Assembly (NCBI RefSeq): GCF_022605725.1
Contig: NC_065546.1
Span: 25,354,227 to 25,418,226, forward strand
DNA length: 64,000 bases
Reading direction: 5' to 3'
Origin: Anthonomus grandis grandis
Lineage: Eukaryota > Arthropoda > Insecta > Coleoptera > Curculionidae
Of this stretch, positions 27,301 to 41,240 are shown piece after piece (position 1 is the stretch's first letter; each line of letters opens with the position of its first letter). The notes beneath the pieces were generated by a model, which did no database searches, was not told the origin of the DNA, and saw only the letters and a program-made list of their open reading frames with translations. Both the position numbers and the translations under genes were made by a program.

Positions 27301-30300
27301 TAATTTTAAAATAAATTTGAATAATAGATAACCGTAATTGAGTGAGAAGAGACTATTTTTTTTAAACAAAATACATCAAAATATTTTTAAAAATCATTTA
27401 AGGTTAATCAAATTATATCTAAAAATTGAATTAAAATTAAATCGAAGCAATCGCCAACGCTATTAGTTATTATATTTTCTTAACTCTGGTTGTGTTCAAA
27501 CTTTAAAAAACATCATTTGGCTATCTTGTATATACGAAATAGTAAATTTAAATTAAATTCGAATAATAGATAACAGTAATGGAGCGAGATTTAATTATTT
27601 TTTTTAAAAAACAATTCATAAGAAAAATTTTTAAAATAATTTACAGTACATCAAATGAACTTCAAAAATGAAACTGGAGTCAAATCGGACAATGCTATAA
27701 TGATTAATTGTTCTATTTTCTTAACCCTTGTTATGTCCAGAACTTAAAAACGATCATTTGGGTCATCTTGTATAACCTAAATATTAATTTGAAAATAAAT
27801 TTGAATAATAGATAACCGTAATTGAGTGAGAAAAGACTATTTTTTTTTAAACAAAATACATCAAAATATTTTTAAGAATCATTTAGGGTTAATCAAATTA
27901 TATCTAAAAATTAAATCGGAACAATCGTTAACGCTATTAGTTATTACATTTTCTTAACTCTGGTTGTGTTCAAACCGTAAAAAACATCATTTGGCTATCT
28001 TGTATATGCGAAATAGTAAATTTAAATTAGATTTGAATAATAGATAACAGTAATGGAGTGAGATTTAATAATTTTTTAAAAAAACAATTCATAAGAAAAA
28101 TTTTAAAAATAATTTACAGTACTTCAAATGAACTTTAAAAATGAAACTGAAATCAAATCGGACAATGCTATAATGATTAATTGTTCTATTTTCTTAACCC
28201 TTGTTATGTTCAAAACTTAAAAAAAATCATTTGGGTCAACTTGTATAACCTAAATAATAATTTTAAAATAAATTTGAATAATAGATAACCGTAATTGAGT
28301 GAGAAGAGACTATTTTTTTTAAACAAAATACATCAAAATATTTTTAAAAATCATTTAAGGTTAATCAAATTATATCTAAAAATTGAATTAAAATTAAATC
28401 GAAGCAATCGCCAACGCTATTAGTTATTATATTTTCTTAACTCTGGTTGTGTTCAAACCTTAAAAAACATCATTTGGCTATCTTGTATATGCGAAATAGT
28501 AAATTTAAATAATATTCCAATAATAGATAACAGTAATGGAGTGAGATTTAATTATTTTTTTAAAAAACAATTCATAACAAAAATTTTAAAAATAATTTAC
28601 AGTACATCAAATGAACTTAAAAAATGAAACTGGAGTCAAATCGGACAATGCTATAATGATTAATTGTTCTATTTTCTTAACCCTTGTTATGTCCAAAACT
28701 TAAAAACGATCATTTGGGTCATCTTGTATAACCTAAATATTAATTTTAAAATAAATTTGAATAATAGATAACCGTAATTGAGTGAGAAAAGACTATTTTT
28801 TTTTTAACAAAATACATCAAAATATTTTTAAGAATCATTTAGGGTTAATCAAATTATATCTAAAAATTAAATCGGAACAATCGTTAACGCTATTAGTTAT
28901 TACATTTTCTTAACTCTGGTTGCGTTCAAACCGTAAAAAACATCATTTGGCTATCTTGTATATGCGAAATAGTAAATTTAAATTAGATTTGAATAATAGA
29001 TAACAGTAATGGAGTGAGATTTAATTATTTTTTTTAAAAAACAATTCATAAGAAAAATTTTAAAAATAATTTACAGTACTTCAAATGAACTTTAAAAATG
29101 AAACTGGAGTCAAATCGGACAATGCTATAATGATTAATTGTTCTATTTTCTTAACCCTTGTTATGTCCAGAACTTAAAAACGATCATTTGGGTCATCTTG
29201 TATAACCTAAATATTAATTTTAAAATAAATTTGAATAATAGATAACCGTAATTGAGTGAGAAAAGACTATTTTTTTTAAACAAAATACATCAAAATATTT
29301 TTAAAAATCATTTAGGGTTAATCAAATTATATCTAAAAATTAAATCGGAACAATCGTTAACGCTATTAGTTATTACATTTTCTTAACTCTGGTTGTGTTC
29401 AAACCGTAAAAAACATCATTTGGCTATCTTGTATATACGAAATAGTAAATTTAAATTAAATTCGAATAATAGATAACAGTAATGGAGTGAGATTTAATTA
29501 TTTTTTTTAAAAAACAATTCATAAGAAAAATTTTAAAAATAATTTACAGTACTTCAAATGAACTTTAAAAATGAAACTGGAGTCAAATCGGACAATGCTA
29601 TAATGATTAATTGTTCTATTTTCTTAACCCTTGTTATGTCCAAAACTTAAAAACGATCATTTGGGTCATCTTGTATAACCTAAATAATAATTTTAAAATA
29701 AATTTGAATAATAGATAACCGTAATTGAGTGAGAAGAGACTATTTTTTTTAAACAAAATACATCAAAATATTTTTAAAAATCATTTAAGGTTAATCAAAT
29801 TATATCTAAAAATTGAATTAAAATTAAATCGAAGCAATCGCCAACGCTATTAGTTATTATATTTTCTTAGCTCTGGTTGTGTTCAAACCTTAAAAAACAT
29901 CATTTGGCTATCTTGTATATACGAAATAGTAAATTTAAATTAAATTCGAATAATAGATAACAGTAATGGAGCGAGATTTAATTATTTTTTTTAAAAAACA
30001 ATTCATAAGAAAAATTTTTAAAATAATTTACAGTACATCAAATGAACTTTAAAAATGAAACTGAAATCAAATCGGACAATGCTATAATGATTAATTGTTC
30101 TATTTTCTTAACCCTTGTTATGTCCAGAACTTAAAAACGATCATTTGGGTCATCTTGTATAACCTAAATATTAATTTTAAAATAAATTTGAATAATAGAT
30201 AACCGTAATTGAGTGAGAAAAGACTATTTTTTTTTAAACAAAATACATCAAAATATTTTTAAGAATCATTTAGGGTTAATCAAATTATATCTAAAAATTA

Positions 30301-33300
30301 AATCGGAACAATCGTTAACGCTATTAGTTATTACATTTTCTTAACTCTGGTTGTGTTCAAACCGTAAAAAACATCATTTGGCTATCTTGTATATGCGAAA
30401 TAGTAAATTTAAATTAGATTTGAATAATAGATAACAGTAATGGAGTGAGATTTAATAATTTTTTAAAAAAACAATTCATAAGAAAAATTTTAAAAATAAT
30501 TTACAGTACTTCAAATGAACTTTAAAAATGAAACTGAAATCAAATCGGACAATGCTATAATGATTAATTGTTCTATTTTCTTAACCCTTGTTATGTTCAA
30601 AACTTAAAAAAAATCATTTGGGTCAACTTGTATAACCTAAATAATAATTTTAAAATAAATTTGAATAATAGATAACCGTAATTGAGTGAGAAGAGACTAT
30701 TTTTTTTAAACAAAATACATCAAAATATTTTTAAAATTCATTTAAGGTTAATCAAATTATATCTAAAAATTGAATTAAAATTAAATCGAAGCAATCGCCA
30801 ACGCTATTAGTTATTATATTTTCTTAACTCTGGTTGTGTTCAAACCTTAAAAAACATCATTTGGCTATCTTGTATATGCGAAATAGTAAATTTAAATAAT
30901 ATTCCAATAATAGATAACAGTAATGGAGTGAGATTTAATTATTTTTTTAAAAAACAATTCATAACAAAAATTTTAAAAATAATTTACAGTACATCAAATG
31001 AACTTAAAAAATGAAACTGGAGTCAAATCGGACAATGCTATAATGATTAATTGTTCTATTTTCTTAACCCTTGTTATGTCCAAAACTTAAAAACGATCAT
31101 TTGGGTCATCTTGTATAACCTAAATATTAATTTTAAAATAAATTTGAATAATAGATAACCGTAATTGAGTGAGAAAAGACTATTTTTTTTTAAACAAAAT
31201 ACATCAAAATATTTTTAAGAATCATTTAGGGTTAATCAAATTATATCTAAAAATTAAATCGGAACAATCGTTAACGCTATTAGTTATTACATTTTCTTAA
31301 CTCTGGTTGTGTTCAAACCGTAAAAAACATCATTTGGCTATCTTGTATATGCGAAATAGTAAATTTAAATTAGATTTGAATAATAGATAACAGTAATGGA
31401 GTGAGATTTAATTATTTTTTTTAAAAAACAATTCATAAGAAAAATTTTAAAAATAATTTACAGTACTTCAAATGAACTTTAAAAATGAAACTGGAGTCAA
31501 ATCGGACAATGCTATAATGATTAATTGTTCTATTTTCTTAACCCTTGTTATGTCCAGAACTTAAAAACGATCATTTGGGTCATCTTGTATAACCTAAATA
31601 TTAATTTTAAAATAAATTTGAATAATAGATAACCGTAATTGAGTGAGAAAAGACTATTTTTTTTAAACAAAATACATCAAAATATTTTTAAAAATCATTT
31701 AGGGTTAATCAAATTATATCTAAAAATTAAATCGGAACAATCGTTAACGCTATTAGTTATTACATTTTCTTAACTCTGGTTGTGTTCAAACCGTAAAAAA
31801 CATCATTTGGCTATCTTGTATATACGAAATAGTAAATTTAAATTAAATTCGAATAATAGATAACAGTAATGGAGTGAGATTTAATTATTTTTTTTAAAAA
31901 ACAATTCATAAGAAAAATTTTAAAAATAATTGACAGTACTTCAAATGAACTTTAAAAATGAAACTGGAGTCAAATCGGACAATGCTATAATGATTAATTG
32001 TTCTATTTTCTTAACCCTTGTTATGTCCAAAACTTAAAAACGATCATTTGGGTCATCTTGTATAACCTAAATAATAATTTTAAAATAAATTTGAATAATA
32101 GATAACCGTAATTGAGTGAGAAGAGACTATTTTTTTTAAACAAAATACATCAAAATATTTTTAAAAATCATTTAATGTTAATCAAATTATATCTAAAAAT
32201 TGAATTAAAATTAAATCGAAGCAATCGCCAACGCTATTAGTTATTATATTTTCTTAACTCTGGTTGTGTTCAAACCTTAAAAAACATCATTTGGCTATCT
32301 TGTATATACGAAATAGTAAATTTAAATTAAATTCGAATAATAGATAACAGTAATGGAGCGAGATTTGATTATTTTTTTTAAAAAACAATTCATAAGAAAA
32401 ATTTTTAAAATAATTTACAGTACATCAAATGAACTTCAAAAATGAAACTGGAGTCAAATCGGACAATGCCATAATGATTAATTGTTCTATTTTCTTAACC
32501 CTTGTTATGTCCAGAACTTAAAAACGATCATTTGGGTCATCTTGTATAACCTAAATATTAATTTTAAAATAAATTTGAATAATAGATAACCGTAATTGAG
32601 TGAGAAAAGACTATTTTTTTTTAAACAAAATACATCAAAATATTTTTAAGAATCATTTAGGGTTAATCAAATTATATCTAAAAATTAAATCGGAACAATC
32701 GTTAACGCTATTAGTTATTACATTTTCTTAACTCTGGTTGTGTTCAAACCGTAAAAAACATCATTTGGCTATCTTGTATATGCGAAATAGTAAATTTAAA
32801 TTAGATTTGAATAATAGATAACAGTAATGGAGTGAGATTTAATAATTTTTTAAAAAAACAATTCATAAGAAAAATTTTAAAAATAATTTACAGTACTTCA
32901 AATGAACTTTAAAAATGAAACTGAAATCAAATCGGACAATGCTATAATGATTAATTGTTCTATTTTCTTAACCCTTGTTATGTTCAAAACTTAAAAAAAA
33001 TCATTTGGGTCAACTTGTATAACCTAAATAATAATTTTAAAATAAATTTGAATAATAGATAACCGTAATTGAGTGAGAAGAGACTATTTTTTTTAAACAA
33101 AATACATCAAAATATTTTTAAAAATCATTTAAGGTTAATCAAATTATATCTAAAAATTGAATTAAAATTAAATCGAAGCAATCGCCAACGCTATTAGTTA
33201 TTATATTTTCTTAACTCTGGTTGTGTTCAAACCTTAAAAAACATCATTTGGCTATCTTGTATATGCGAAATAGTAAATTTAAATAATATTCCAATAATAG

Positions 33301-33688
33301 ATAACAGTAATGGAGTGAGATTTAATTATTTTTTTAAAAAACAATTCATAACAAAAATTTTAAAAATAATTTACAGTACATCAAATGAACTTAAAAAATG
33401 AAACTGGAGTCAAATCGGACAATGCTATAATGATTAATTGTTCTATTTTCTTAACCCTTGTTATGTCCAAAACTTAAAAACGATCATTTGGGTCATCTTG
33501 TATAACCTAAATATTAATTTGAAAATAAATTTGAATAATAGATAACCGTAATTGAGTGAGAAAAGACTATTTTTTTTTAAACAAAATACATCAAAATATT
33601 TTTAAGAATCATTTAGGGTTAATCAAATTATATCTAAAAATTAAATTGGAACAATCGTTAACGCTATTAGTTATTACATTTTCTTAAC
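24371..33688 (+). repeat. Large satellite segment, copy 3
   Basis: Begins mid-unit at sequence equivalent to 9.12 kb of copy 1 (offset 15269) and to 18.66 kb of copy 2 (offset 5739, becoming 6697 after the two-dimer indel). It retains the two dimers missing from copy 2. After about 31.69 kb, where copy 1 switches to copy 2, copy 3 instead continues with another five-dimer repeat (c-a-e-d) to about 33.69 kb. Confidence 0.84.
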
Positions 33689-36600
33689 TCTGGTTGTGTT
33701 TAAACCGTAAAAAACATCATTTGGCTATCTTGTATATGCGAAATAGTAAATTTAAATTAGATTCGAATAATAGATAACAGTAATGGAGTGAGATTTAATT
33801 ATTTTTTTAAAAACAATTCATAAGAAAAATTTTAAAAATAATTTACAGTACATTAAATGAACTTCAAAAATTAAATTGGAATCAAATCGGACAATGCTGT
33901 AATGATTAATTGTTCTATTTTCTTAACCCTGGTTATGTCCAAAACTTAAAAAAGATCATTTGGGTCATCTTGTATAACCTAAATATTAATTTTAAAATAA
34001 ATTTGATTAATAGATTACCGTAATTGAGTGAGATATGACTATTTTTTTTAAACACAATACATCAAAATTATTTTAAAAATCATTTAGGGTTAATCAAATC
34101 ATATCTAAAAATTAAATTGGAACAATCGTTAACGCTATTAGTTATTACATTTTTTTAACTCTGGTTGTGTTCAAACCATAAAAAACATCATTTGGCTATC
34201 TTGTATATGCGAAATAGTAAATTTAAATTATATTCGAATAATAGATAACAGTAATGAGTGAGATATAATTATTTTTTTAAAAAATAATTCATAAGAAAAA
34301 TTTTAAAAATAATTTACAGTACATCAAACGAACTTTAAAAATGAAACTGAAATCAAATCGGACAATGCTATAATGATTAATTGTTCTATTTTCTTAACCC
34401 TTGTTATGTCCAAAACTTAAAAAAGATCATTTGGGTCAACTTGTATAATCTAAATAATAATTTTAAAATAAATTTGAATAATAGATAACCGTAATTGAGT
34501 AAGAAAAGAATGTTTTTTTTAAACAAAATACATTAAAATATTTTTAAAAATCATTTAGGGTTAATCAAATTATATCTAATAATTAAATCGGAACAATCGT
34601 TAACGCTATTAGTTATGACATTTTCTTAACTCTGGTTGTGTGCAAACCGTAAAAAACATCATTTGGCTATCTTGTATATACGAAATAGTAAATTTAAATT
34701 AGATTCGAATAATAGATAACAGTAATGGAGTGAGATTTAATTATTTTTTTAAAAAACAATTCATAAGAAAAATTTTAAAAATAATTTACAGTACATTAAA
34801 TGAACTTCAAAAATTAAATTGGAATCAAATCGGACAATGATTAATTGTTTTATTTTCTTAACCCTGGTTATGTCCAAAACTTAAAAAAGATCATTTGGGT
34901 CATCTCGTATAACCTAAATATTAATTTTAAAATAAATTTGATTAATAGATAACCGTAATTGAGTGAGATATGACTATTTTTTTTAAACACAATACATCAA
35001 AATTATTTTAAAAATCATTTAGGGTTAATCAAATTATATCTAATAATTAAATCGGAACAATCGTTAACGCTATTAGTTATGACATTTTCTTAACTCTGGT
35101 TGTGTGCAAACCGTAAAAAACATCATTTGGCTATCTTGTATATACGAAATAGTAAATTTAATTATATTCGAATAATAGATAACAGTAATAGAGTGAGATA
35201 TAATTATTTTTTAAAAAAACAATTCATAAGAAAAATTTTAAAAATAATTTACAGTACATCAAATGAACTTCAAAAATTAAATTGGAATCAAATCGGACAA
35301 TGCTATAATGATTAATTGTTCTATTTCCTTAACCTTGGTTATGTCCAAAACTTAAAAAGGATCATTTGGATTATCTTGTATAACCTAAATAATAATTTTA
35401 AAATAAATTTGAATAATAGATAACCGTAATTGAGTGAGAAAAGACTATTTTTTTTAAACAAAATACATCAAAATATTTTTAAAAATCATTTAGGGTTAAT
35501 CAAATTATATCTAAAAATTAAATCGGAACAATCGTTAACGCTATTAGTTATTACATTTTCTTAACTCTGGTTGTGTTCAAACCCTAAAAAACAACATTTG
35601 GCTATCTTGTATATGCGAAATAGTAAATTTAAATTATATTCGAATAATAGATAACAGTAATGAGTGAGATATAATTATTTTTTTATAAAACAATTCATAA
35701 GAAAAATTTTAAAAATAATTTACAGTACTTCAAATGAACTTTAAAAATGAAACTGAAATCAAATCGGACAATGCTATAATGATTAATTGTTCTATTTTCT
35801 TAACCCTTGTTATGTCCAAAACTTAAAAAAGATCATTTGGGTCAACTTGTATAACCTAAATAATAATTTTAAAATAAATTTGAATAATAGATAACCGTAA
35901 TTGAGTGAGAAAATATTATTTTTTTTAAACAAAATACATCAAAATATTTTTAAAAATCATTTAGGGTTAATCAAATTATATCTAAAAATTAAATCAGAAC
36001 AATCGTTAACGATATTAGTTATTACGTGCTCTTAACTCTGGTTTTGTTCAAACCGTAAAAAACATCATTTGGCTATCTTGTATATGCGAAATAGTAAATT
36101 TAAATTATATTCGAATAATAGATAACAGTAATGGAGTGAGATTTAATTATTTTTTTAAGAAACAATTCATAAGACAAATTTTAAAAATAATTTACAGTAC
36201 ATTAAATGACCTTCAAAAATGAAATTGGAGTCAAATCGGACAATGCTATAATGATTAATTGTTCTATTTTCTTAACCCTTGTTATGTTCAAAACCTAAAA
36301 AGGATCATTTGGGTCATCTTGTGTAACCTGTATATTAATTTTAAAATAAATTTGAATAATAGATAACCCTAACTGAGTGAGATATGACTATTATTTTTAA
36401 ACACAATACATCAAAATATTTTTAAAAATCATTTAGGGTTAATCAAATTATATCTAAAAATTAAATCGGAACAATCGTTAACGATATTAGTTATTACATT
36501 TTCTTAACTCTGGTTGTGTTCAAACCGTAAAAAACATCATTTGGCTATCTTGTATATGCGAAATAGTAAATTTAAATTATATTCGAATAATAGATAACAG

Positions 36601-39600
36601 TAATAGAGTGAGATATAATTATTTTTTTTAAAAACAATTCATAAGAAAAATTTTAAAAATAATTTACAGTATATCAAATGAACTTAAAAAATTAAATTGG
36701 AATCAAATCGGACAATGCTGTTATGATTAATTGTTCTATTTTCTTAACCCTGGTTATGTCCAAAAGTTAAAAAAGATCATTTGGGTCATCTTGTATAACC
36801 TAAATATTAATTTTAAAATAAATTTGAATAATAGATAACCGTAATTGAGTGAGATATGACAATATTTTTTAAACACAATACATCAAATTATTTTTTAAAA
36901 TCATTTAGGGTTAATCAAATTATATCTAAAAATTAAATCGGAACAATCGTTAACGCTATATTACATTTTCTTAACTCTGGTTGTGTTCAAACCGTTAAAA
37001 ACATCATTTGGCTATCTTGTATATGCGAAATAGTAAATTTAAATTATATTCGAATAATAGATAACAGTAATAGAGTGAGATATAATTATTTTTTTTTAAA
37101 ACAATTCACAAGAATAATTTTTAAAATAATTTACAGTAAATTAAATGAACTTCAAAAATTAAATTGGAATCAAATCGGACAATGCTGTAATGATTAATTG
37201 TTCTATTTTCTTAACCCTGGTTATGTTCAAAACTTAAAAAATTTCATTTGGGTCATCTTGTATAACCTAAATATTAATTTTAAAATAAATTTGAATAATA
37301 GATAACCGTAATTGAGTGAGATATGACAATTTTTTTTAAACACAATACATCAAAATATTTTTTAAAATCATTTGGGGTTAATCAAATTATATCTAAAAAT
37401 TAAATCGGAACAATCGTTAACGCTATATTACATTTTCTTAACTCTGGTTGTGTTCAAACCGTTAAAAACATCATTTGGCTATCTTGTATATGCGAAATAG
37501 TAAATTTCAATTATATTCGAATAATAGATAACAGTAATAGAGTGAGATATAATTATTTTTTTTTAAAACAATTCATAAGAAAAATTTTTAAAATAATTTA
37601 CAGTACATTAAATGAATTTCAAAAATTAAATTGGAATCAAATCGGACAATGCTATAATGATTAATTGTACTATTTTCTAAACCCTTGTTATGTCCAAAAC
37701 TTAAAAAGGATCATTTGAGTCATCTTGTATAACTTAAATATTCATTTTAAAATAAATTTGAATAATAGGTAACCGTAATTGAGTCAGATATGACTATTTT
37801 TTTTTAAAAACGATACATCAAAATATTTTTAAAAATTAGTTAGGGTTAATCAAATTATATCTAAGAATTAAATTAAAATTAAATCGGAACAACGTTAACG
37901 CTATTAGTTATTATATTTTCTTTTTCTGGTTGTGTTCAAACCGTAAAAAACATCATTTTTCTATCTTGTATATGCAAAATAGTAAATTTAAATTATATTC
38001 GAATAATAGATAACAGTAATAGAGTGAGATATAATTATTTTTTTTAAAAACAATTCATAAGAAAAATTTTAAAAATAATTTACAGTACATCAAATGAACT
38101 TCAAAAATTAAATTGGAATCAAATCGGACAATGCTATAATGATTAATTGTTCTGTTTTCTTAACCCTGGTTATGTCCAAAACTTAAAGAGGATCATTTGG
38201 ATTATCTTGTATAACCTAAATATTCATTTTAAAATAAATTTGAATAATAGATGACCGTAATTGAGTGAGATATGACTATTTTTTTTTAAACACAACACAT
38301 CAAAATATTTTTAAAAATCATTTAAAGTTAATCAAATTATATATAAAAATTAAATTAAAATTTAATCGGACCAATCGTTAACGCTATCAGTTAATACATT
38401 TTCTTAACTCTGGTTGCGTTCAAACCTTAAAAAACATCATTTGGCTATGTTGTATATGCGTAAATTTAAATTATATTCCAATAATAGATAACAGTAATAG
38501 AGTGAGATATAATTATTTTTTTAAAAAACAATTCATAAGAAAAATTTTAAAAATAATTTACAGTACATCAAATGAACTTCAAAAATGAAATTGGAGTCAA
38601 ATCGGACAATGCTATAATGATCATTTAGGGTTAATCAAATTATATCTAAAAATTAAATTAAAATTAAATCGGAACAACGTTAACGCTATTGGTTATTATA
38701 TTTTCTTAATTCTGGTTGTGTTCAAACCGTAAAAAACATCATTTGGCTATCTTGTATATGCAAAATAGTAAATTTAAATTATATTCGAGTAACAGATAAC
38801 AGTAATAGAGTGAGATATAATTATTTGTTTTAAAAACAATTTATAAGAAAAATTTTAAAAATAATTTACAGTAAATAAATGAACTTCAAAAATTATATTG
38901 GAGTCAAATTGGACAATGCTATAATGATTAATTGTTCTATTTTCTTAACCGTGATTATGTCCAAAACTTAAAAAGGATCATTTGGCTAATCTTGTATAAC
39001 CTAAATATTCATTTTAAAATAAATTTGAATAATAGATAACCGTAATTGTGTGAGATATGACTATTTTTTTTGAACACAATACATCAAAATATTTTTAAAA
39101 ATCATTTAGGGTTAATCAAATTGTATCTAAAAATTAATTTCAAATTAAATCGGAATAATCGTTAACGCTATTAGTTATTATATTTTCTTAATTCTGGTTG
39201 TGTTCAAACCGTAAAAAACATCAATTTGCTATCTTGAATGTGCGAAATAGTAAATTTAAATTATATTCGAATAATAGATAACAGTAATAGAGTGAAATAT
39301 GATTATTTTTCTTAAAAACCTTACATCAGAAAAATTTTAAAAATAATTTAGAGTACATCAAATAATCTTCAAAAATAAAAAAGTTAATCAAATTATATCT
39401 AAAAATTAAATCGGAACAATCGTTAACGCTATTAGTTATTATATATTCTTAATTCTGATCGTATTCAAACCGTAAAAAACATCATTTGGCTATCTTGTAT
39501 ATGCAAAATAGTAAATTTAAATTATATTCGAATAATAGATAACAGTAATAGAGTGAATTATGGTTATTTTTTTTTTAAACAATACATCAGAAAAATTTAA

Positions 39601-40251
39601 ATAATAATTTACAGTACATTAAATGAACTTCAAATATTAAATTGGAGTCAATTCGGACAATGCTATAATGATTAATTGTTCTATTTCCTTAACCCTGGTT
39701 ATGTCCAAAACTTAAAAAGGATCATTTGGGTCATCTTGTATAAACTAAATATGAATTTTAAAATTAATTTGAATAATAGATAACCGTAATTGAGTGAGAT
39801 ATGACTATTTTTTTTGAACACAATACATCAAAATATTTTTGTAACAGATAACACTAATAGAGTGAGATATAATTATTTGTTTTAAAAACAATTCATAAGA
39901 AAAATTTTAAAAATAATTTACAGTACATCAAATGAACTTCAAAATTTAAATTGGAATGAAATCGGACAATGCTATAATGATTAATTGTTCTATTTTCTTA
40001 ACCCTGGTTATGTCCAAAATTTAAAAAGGATCATTTGGATCATCTTGTATAACCTAAATATGAATTTTAAAATAAATTTGAATAATAGGTAACCGTAATT
40101 GAGTGAGATATGATTATTTTTTTTAAACACAATACATTAAAATATTTTTAAAAATCATTTAGGGTTAATCAAATTACATCTAAAAATTTAATTAAAATTA
40201 AATTGGAATTAAATCAGACAATGCTATAATGATTAATTGTTCTATTTTGTT
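33689..40251 (+). repeat. Diverged right flank of satellite block 1
   Basis: Same dimer unit, but with more substitutions, truncated units and irregular joins. Examples are the A half joined to a late B half near 38620, a B half fused to a late A half at about 39840, and A halves lacking their end near 39370. No higher-order period is apparent. The block stops at the LINE tail. Confidence 0.8.
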
Positions 40252-40279
40252 AAATAAATAAATAAATAATATCTTTATT
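40252..40279 (-). other. LINE 3' tail with poly(A) signal
   Basis: On the minus strand the element ends with AATAAA (40279-40274) followed by a short run of ATTT repeats (to 40252), then satellite. A simple-repeat tail instead of poly(A) is known for several LINE clades. Confidence 0.8.
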
Positions 40280-40820
40280 TAGAAAAAGCTACATTCAATA
40301 AAAACATAAATAAAAATAAAGTAAAAGTATAAGTTGGCCATAACTGTATCAGGACACTCCGGTTTGTCCATGGATGGTCTCGGTAATCCAGAAACAGCAT
40401 CCCGGTTCCAGAAATATCCTGTTAGAGGTAGACTATAAATTAAAACTAGACTTAAGCTAAACATTATTTTAAACATTATTTCCTTGCCCACTTATTAAAA
40501 GCAGAGTTAATTGTTGTTTGCCTTATAATAATGAAAATAATGTCGACTCAGGTTGATCGAGTCAGTTGCAATCAGCTGATGACACACATTTGGAACTTGG
40601 TTGACCTTGCTGACTAGATACATTGGTCCCCCCGTGTAACACTTAGAAATGCTTCGGTTGTTCCAAGAAGCTGTAACCAGTATCCCGGTTGGCCCAAAAA
40701 TAACCAGTCAACAGATAAGCCAACAATCAAGATGATGATTGGAGCGGAAACAATGCATACTATAGTAAAACTTAATAAACTACATAATTAAAATAAAATA
40801 ATAAAATAACAAACACAATT
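40280..40820 (-). other. LINE 3' untranslated region
   Basis: Non-coding and richer in GC than the satellite. A 70-codon ORF at 40279-40491 on the minus strand has no recognisable similarity and is taken as chance. Two segments (about 40385-40430 and 40665-40710) share a weak repeated motif around catcccggtt/tatcccggtt. Confidence 0.6.
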
Positions 40821-41240
40821 TTACTTATTCATAATAAATTTTCTCAAGAGTCCTCTGAATTGATTCAAAGTAATACAATTTTTGATGTTAGCAGGCAAGT
40901 TGTTAAATAGGATTAAACCTTTGTATAGAACTGAATTATGCATTTGGGTTGTGTTACATTTGTCGACTAGTATGAAGTCTATACGATTTCTCGTATTATA
41001 GTTATGTATATCTCCAAAAACTCTTAATTTATTACAGATATAATCGAGGAGCATCTGATGTTTTAATTTAAAAATAAACAAATAAACGTTATACAAAATT
41101 CTTTGATGTACAGACAACATATCTAGGACACCCAACATAGAGACAACAGGCGTGTAACGATTACAATTTAGAATCATTCTCATAGCCCTATTTTGAATTC
41201 TTTCTAGTTGGTCAATTCTATACTGTGGCAAGTTAAACAA
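40821..41240 (-). pseudogene. LINE ORF2 C-terminal domain, frameshifted from RT
   Basis: 139 codons resembling the domain that follows RT in Jockey-type LINEs: an early Asp-Gln-Leu-Glu-Arg-Ile-Gln-Asn-Arg-Ala-Met-Arg block and a later Tyr-Asn-Thr-Arg and Lys-Gly-Leu...Phe-Asn-Asn-Leu-Pro block. It overlaps the end of the RT ORF (41204-41240) in another frame. The join in the family is continuous, so a frameshift lies in or near the overlap. It ends in TAA/TAG-type stop at 40821, before the 3' UTR. Confidence 0.8.

Larger units (their letters stand above)
2243..40251 (+). repeat. Satellite array, block 1 (~472 bp dimeric satellite)
   Basis: About 38 kb of tandem repeats in one orientation. 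Each unit starts at the A-half signature (cttaactctggttgtgttc) followed about 240 bp later by the B-half signature (cttaaccctggttatgtcc). A-half starts fall at about 2249, 2721, 3193, 3669, 4152, 4614 and 5086, so periods are mostly 472-484 bp. A and B are homologous along their whole length (for example atcatttggctatcttgtat in A against atcatttgggtcatcttgta in B). Both carry a T-run/A-run dyad in the middle. The block contains no gene; the short ORFs within it (61-76 codons) are repeats of the same chance frames. It runs from the DIRS end to the LINE tail. Confidence 0.97.

Noticed and set aside
3771..39000. Many 61-76 codon ORFs in the satellite, some repeated identically (7940 and 17470; 8479 and 18009; 11585, 20157 and 26854)
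   Set aside because: They are the same satellite bases in copied units; length is limited by frequent stops, composition is Asn/Ile/Lys-rich as AT-rich DNA gives, and indels between dimers break the frame. No sign of selection on a protein.
2243..40251. CRISPR-like array
   Set aside because: The repeats are long, directly adjacent and without unique spacers; this is satellite DNA in a eukaryotic genome.
40279..40491. 70-codon minus-strand ORF in the LINE 3' UTR with a hydrophobic start
   Set aside because: Lies between the ORF2 stop and the poly(A) signal and shows no family similarity; treated as chance.
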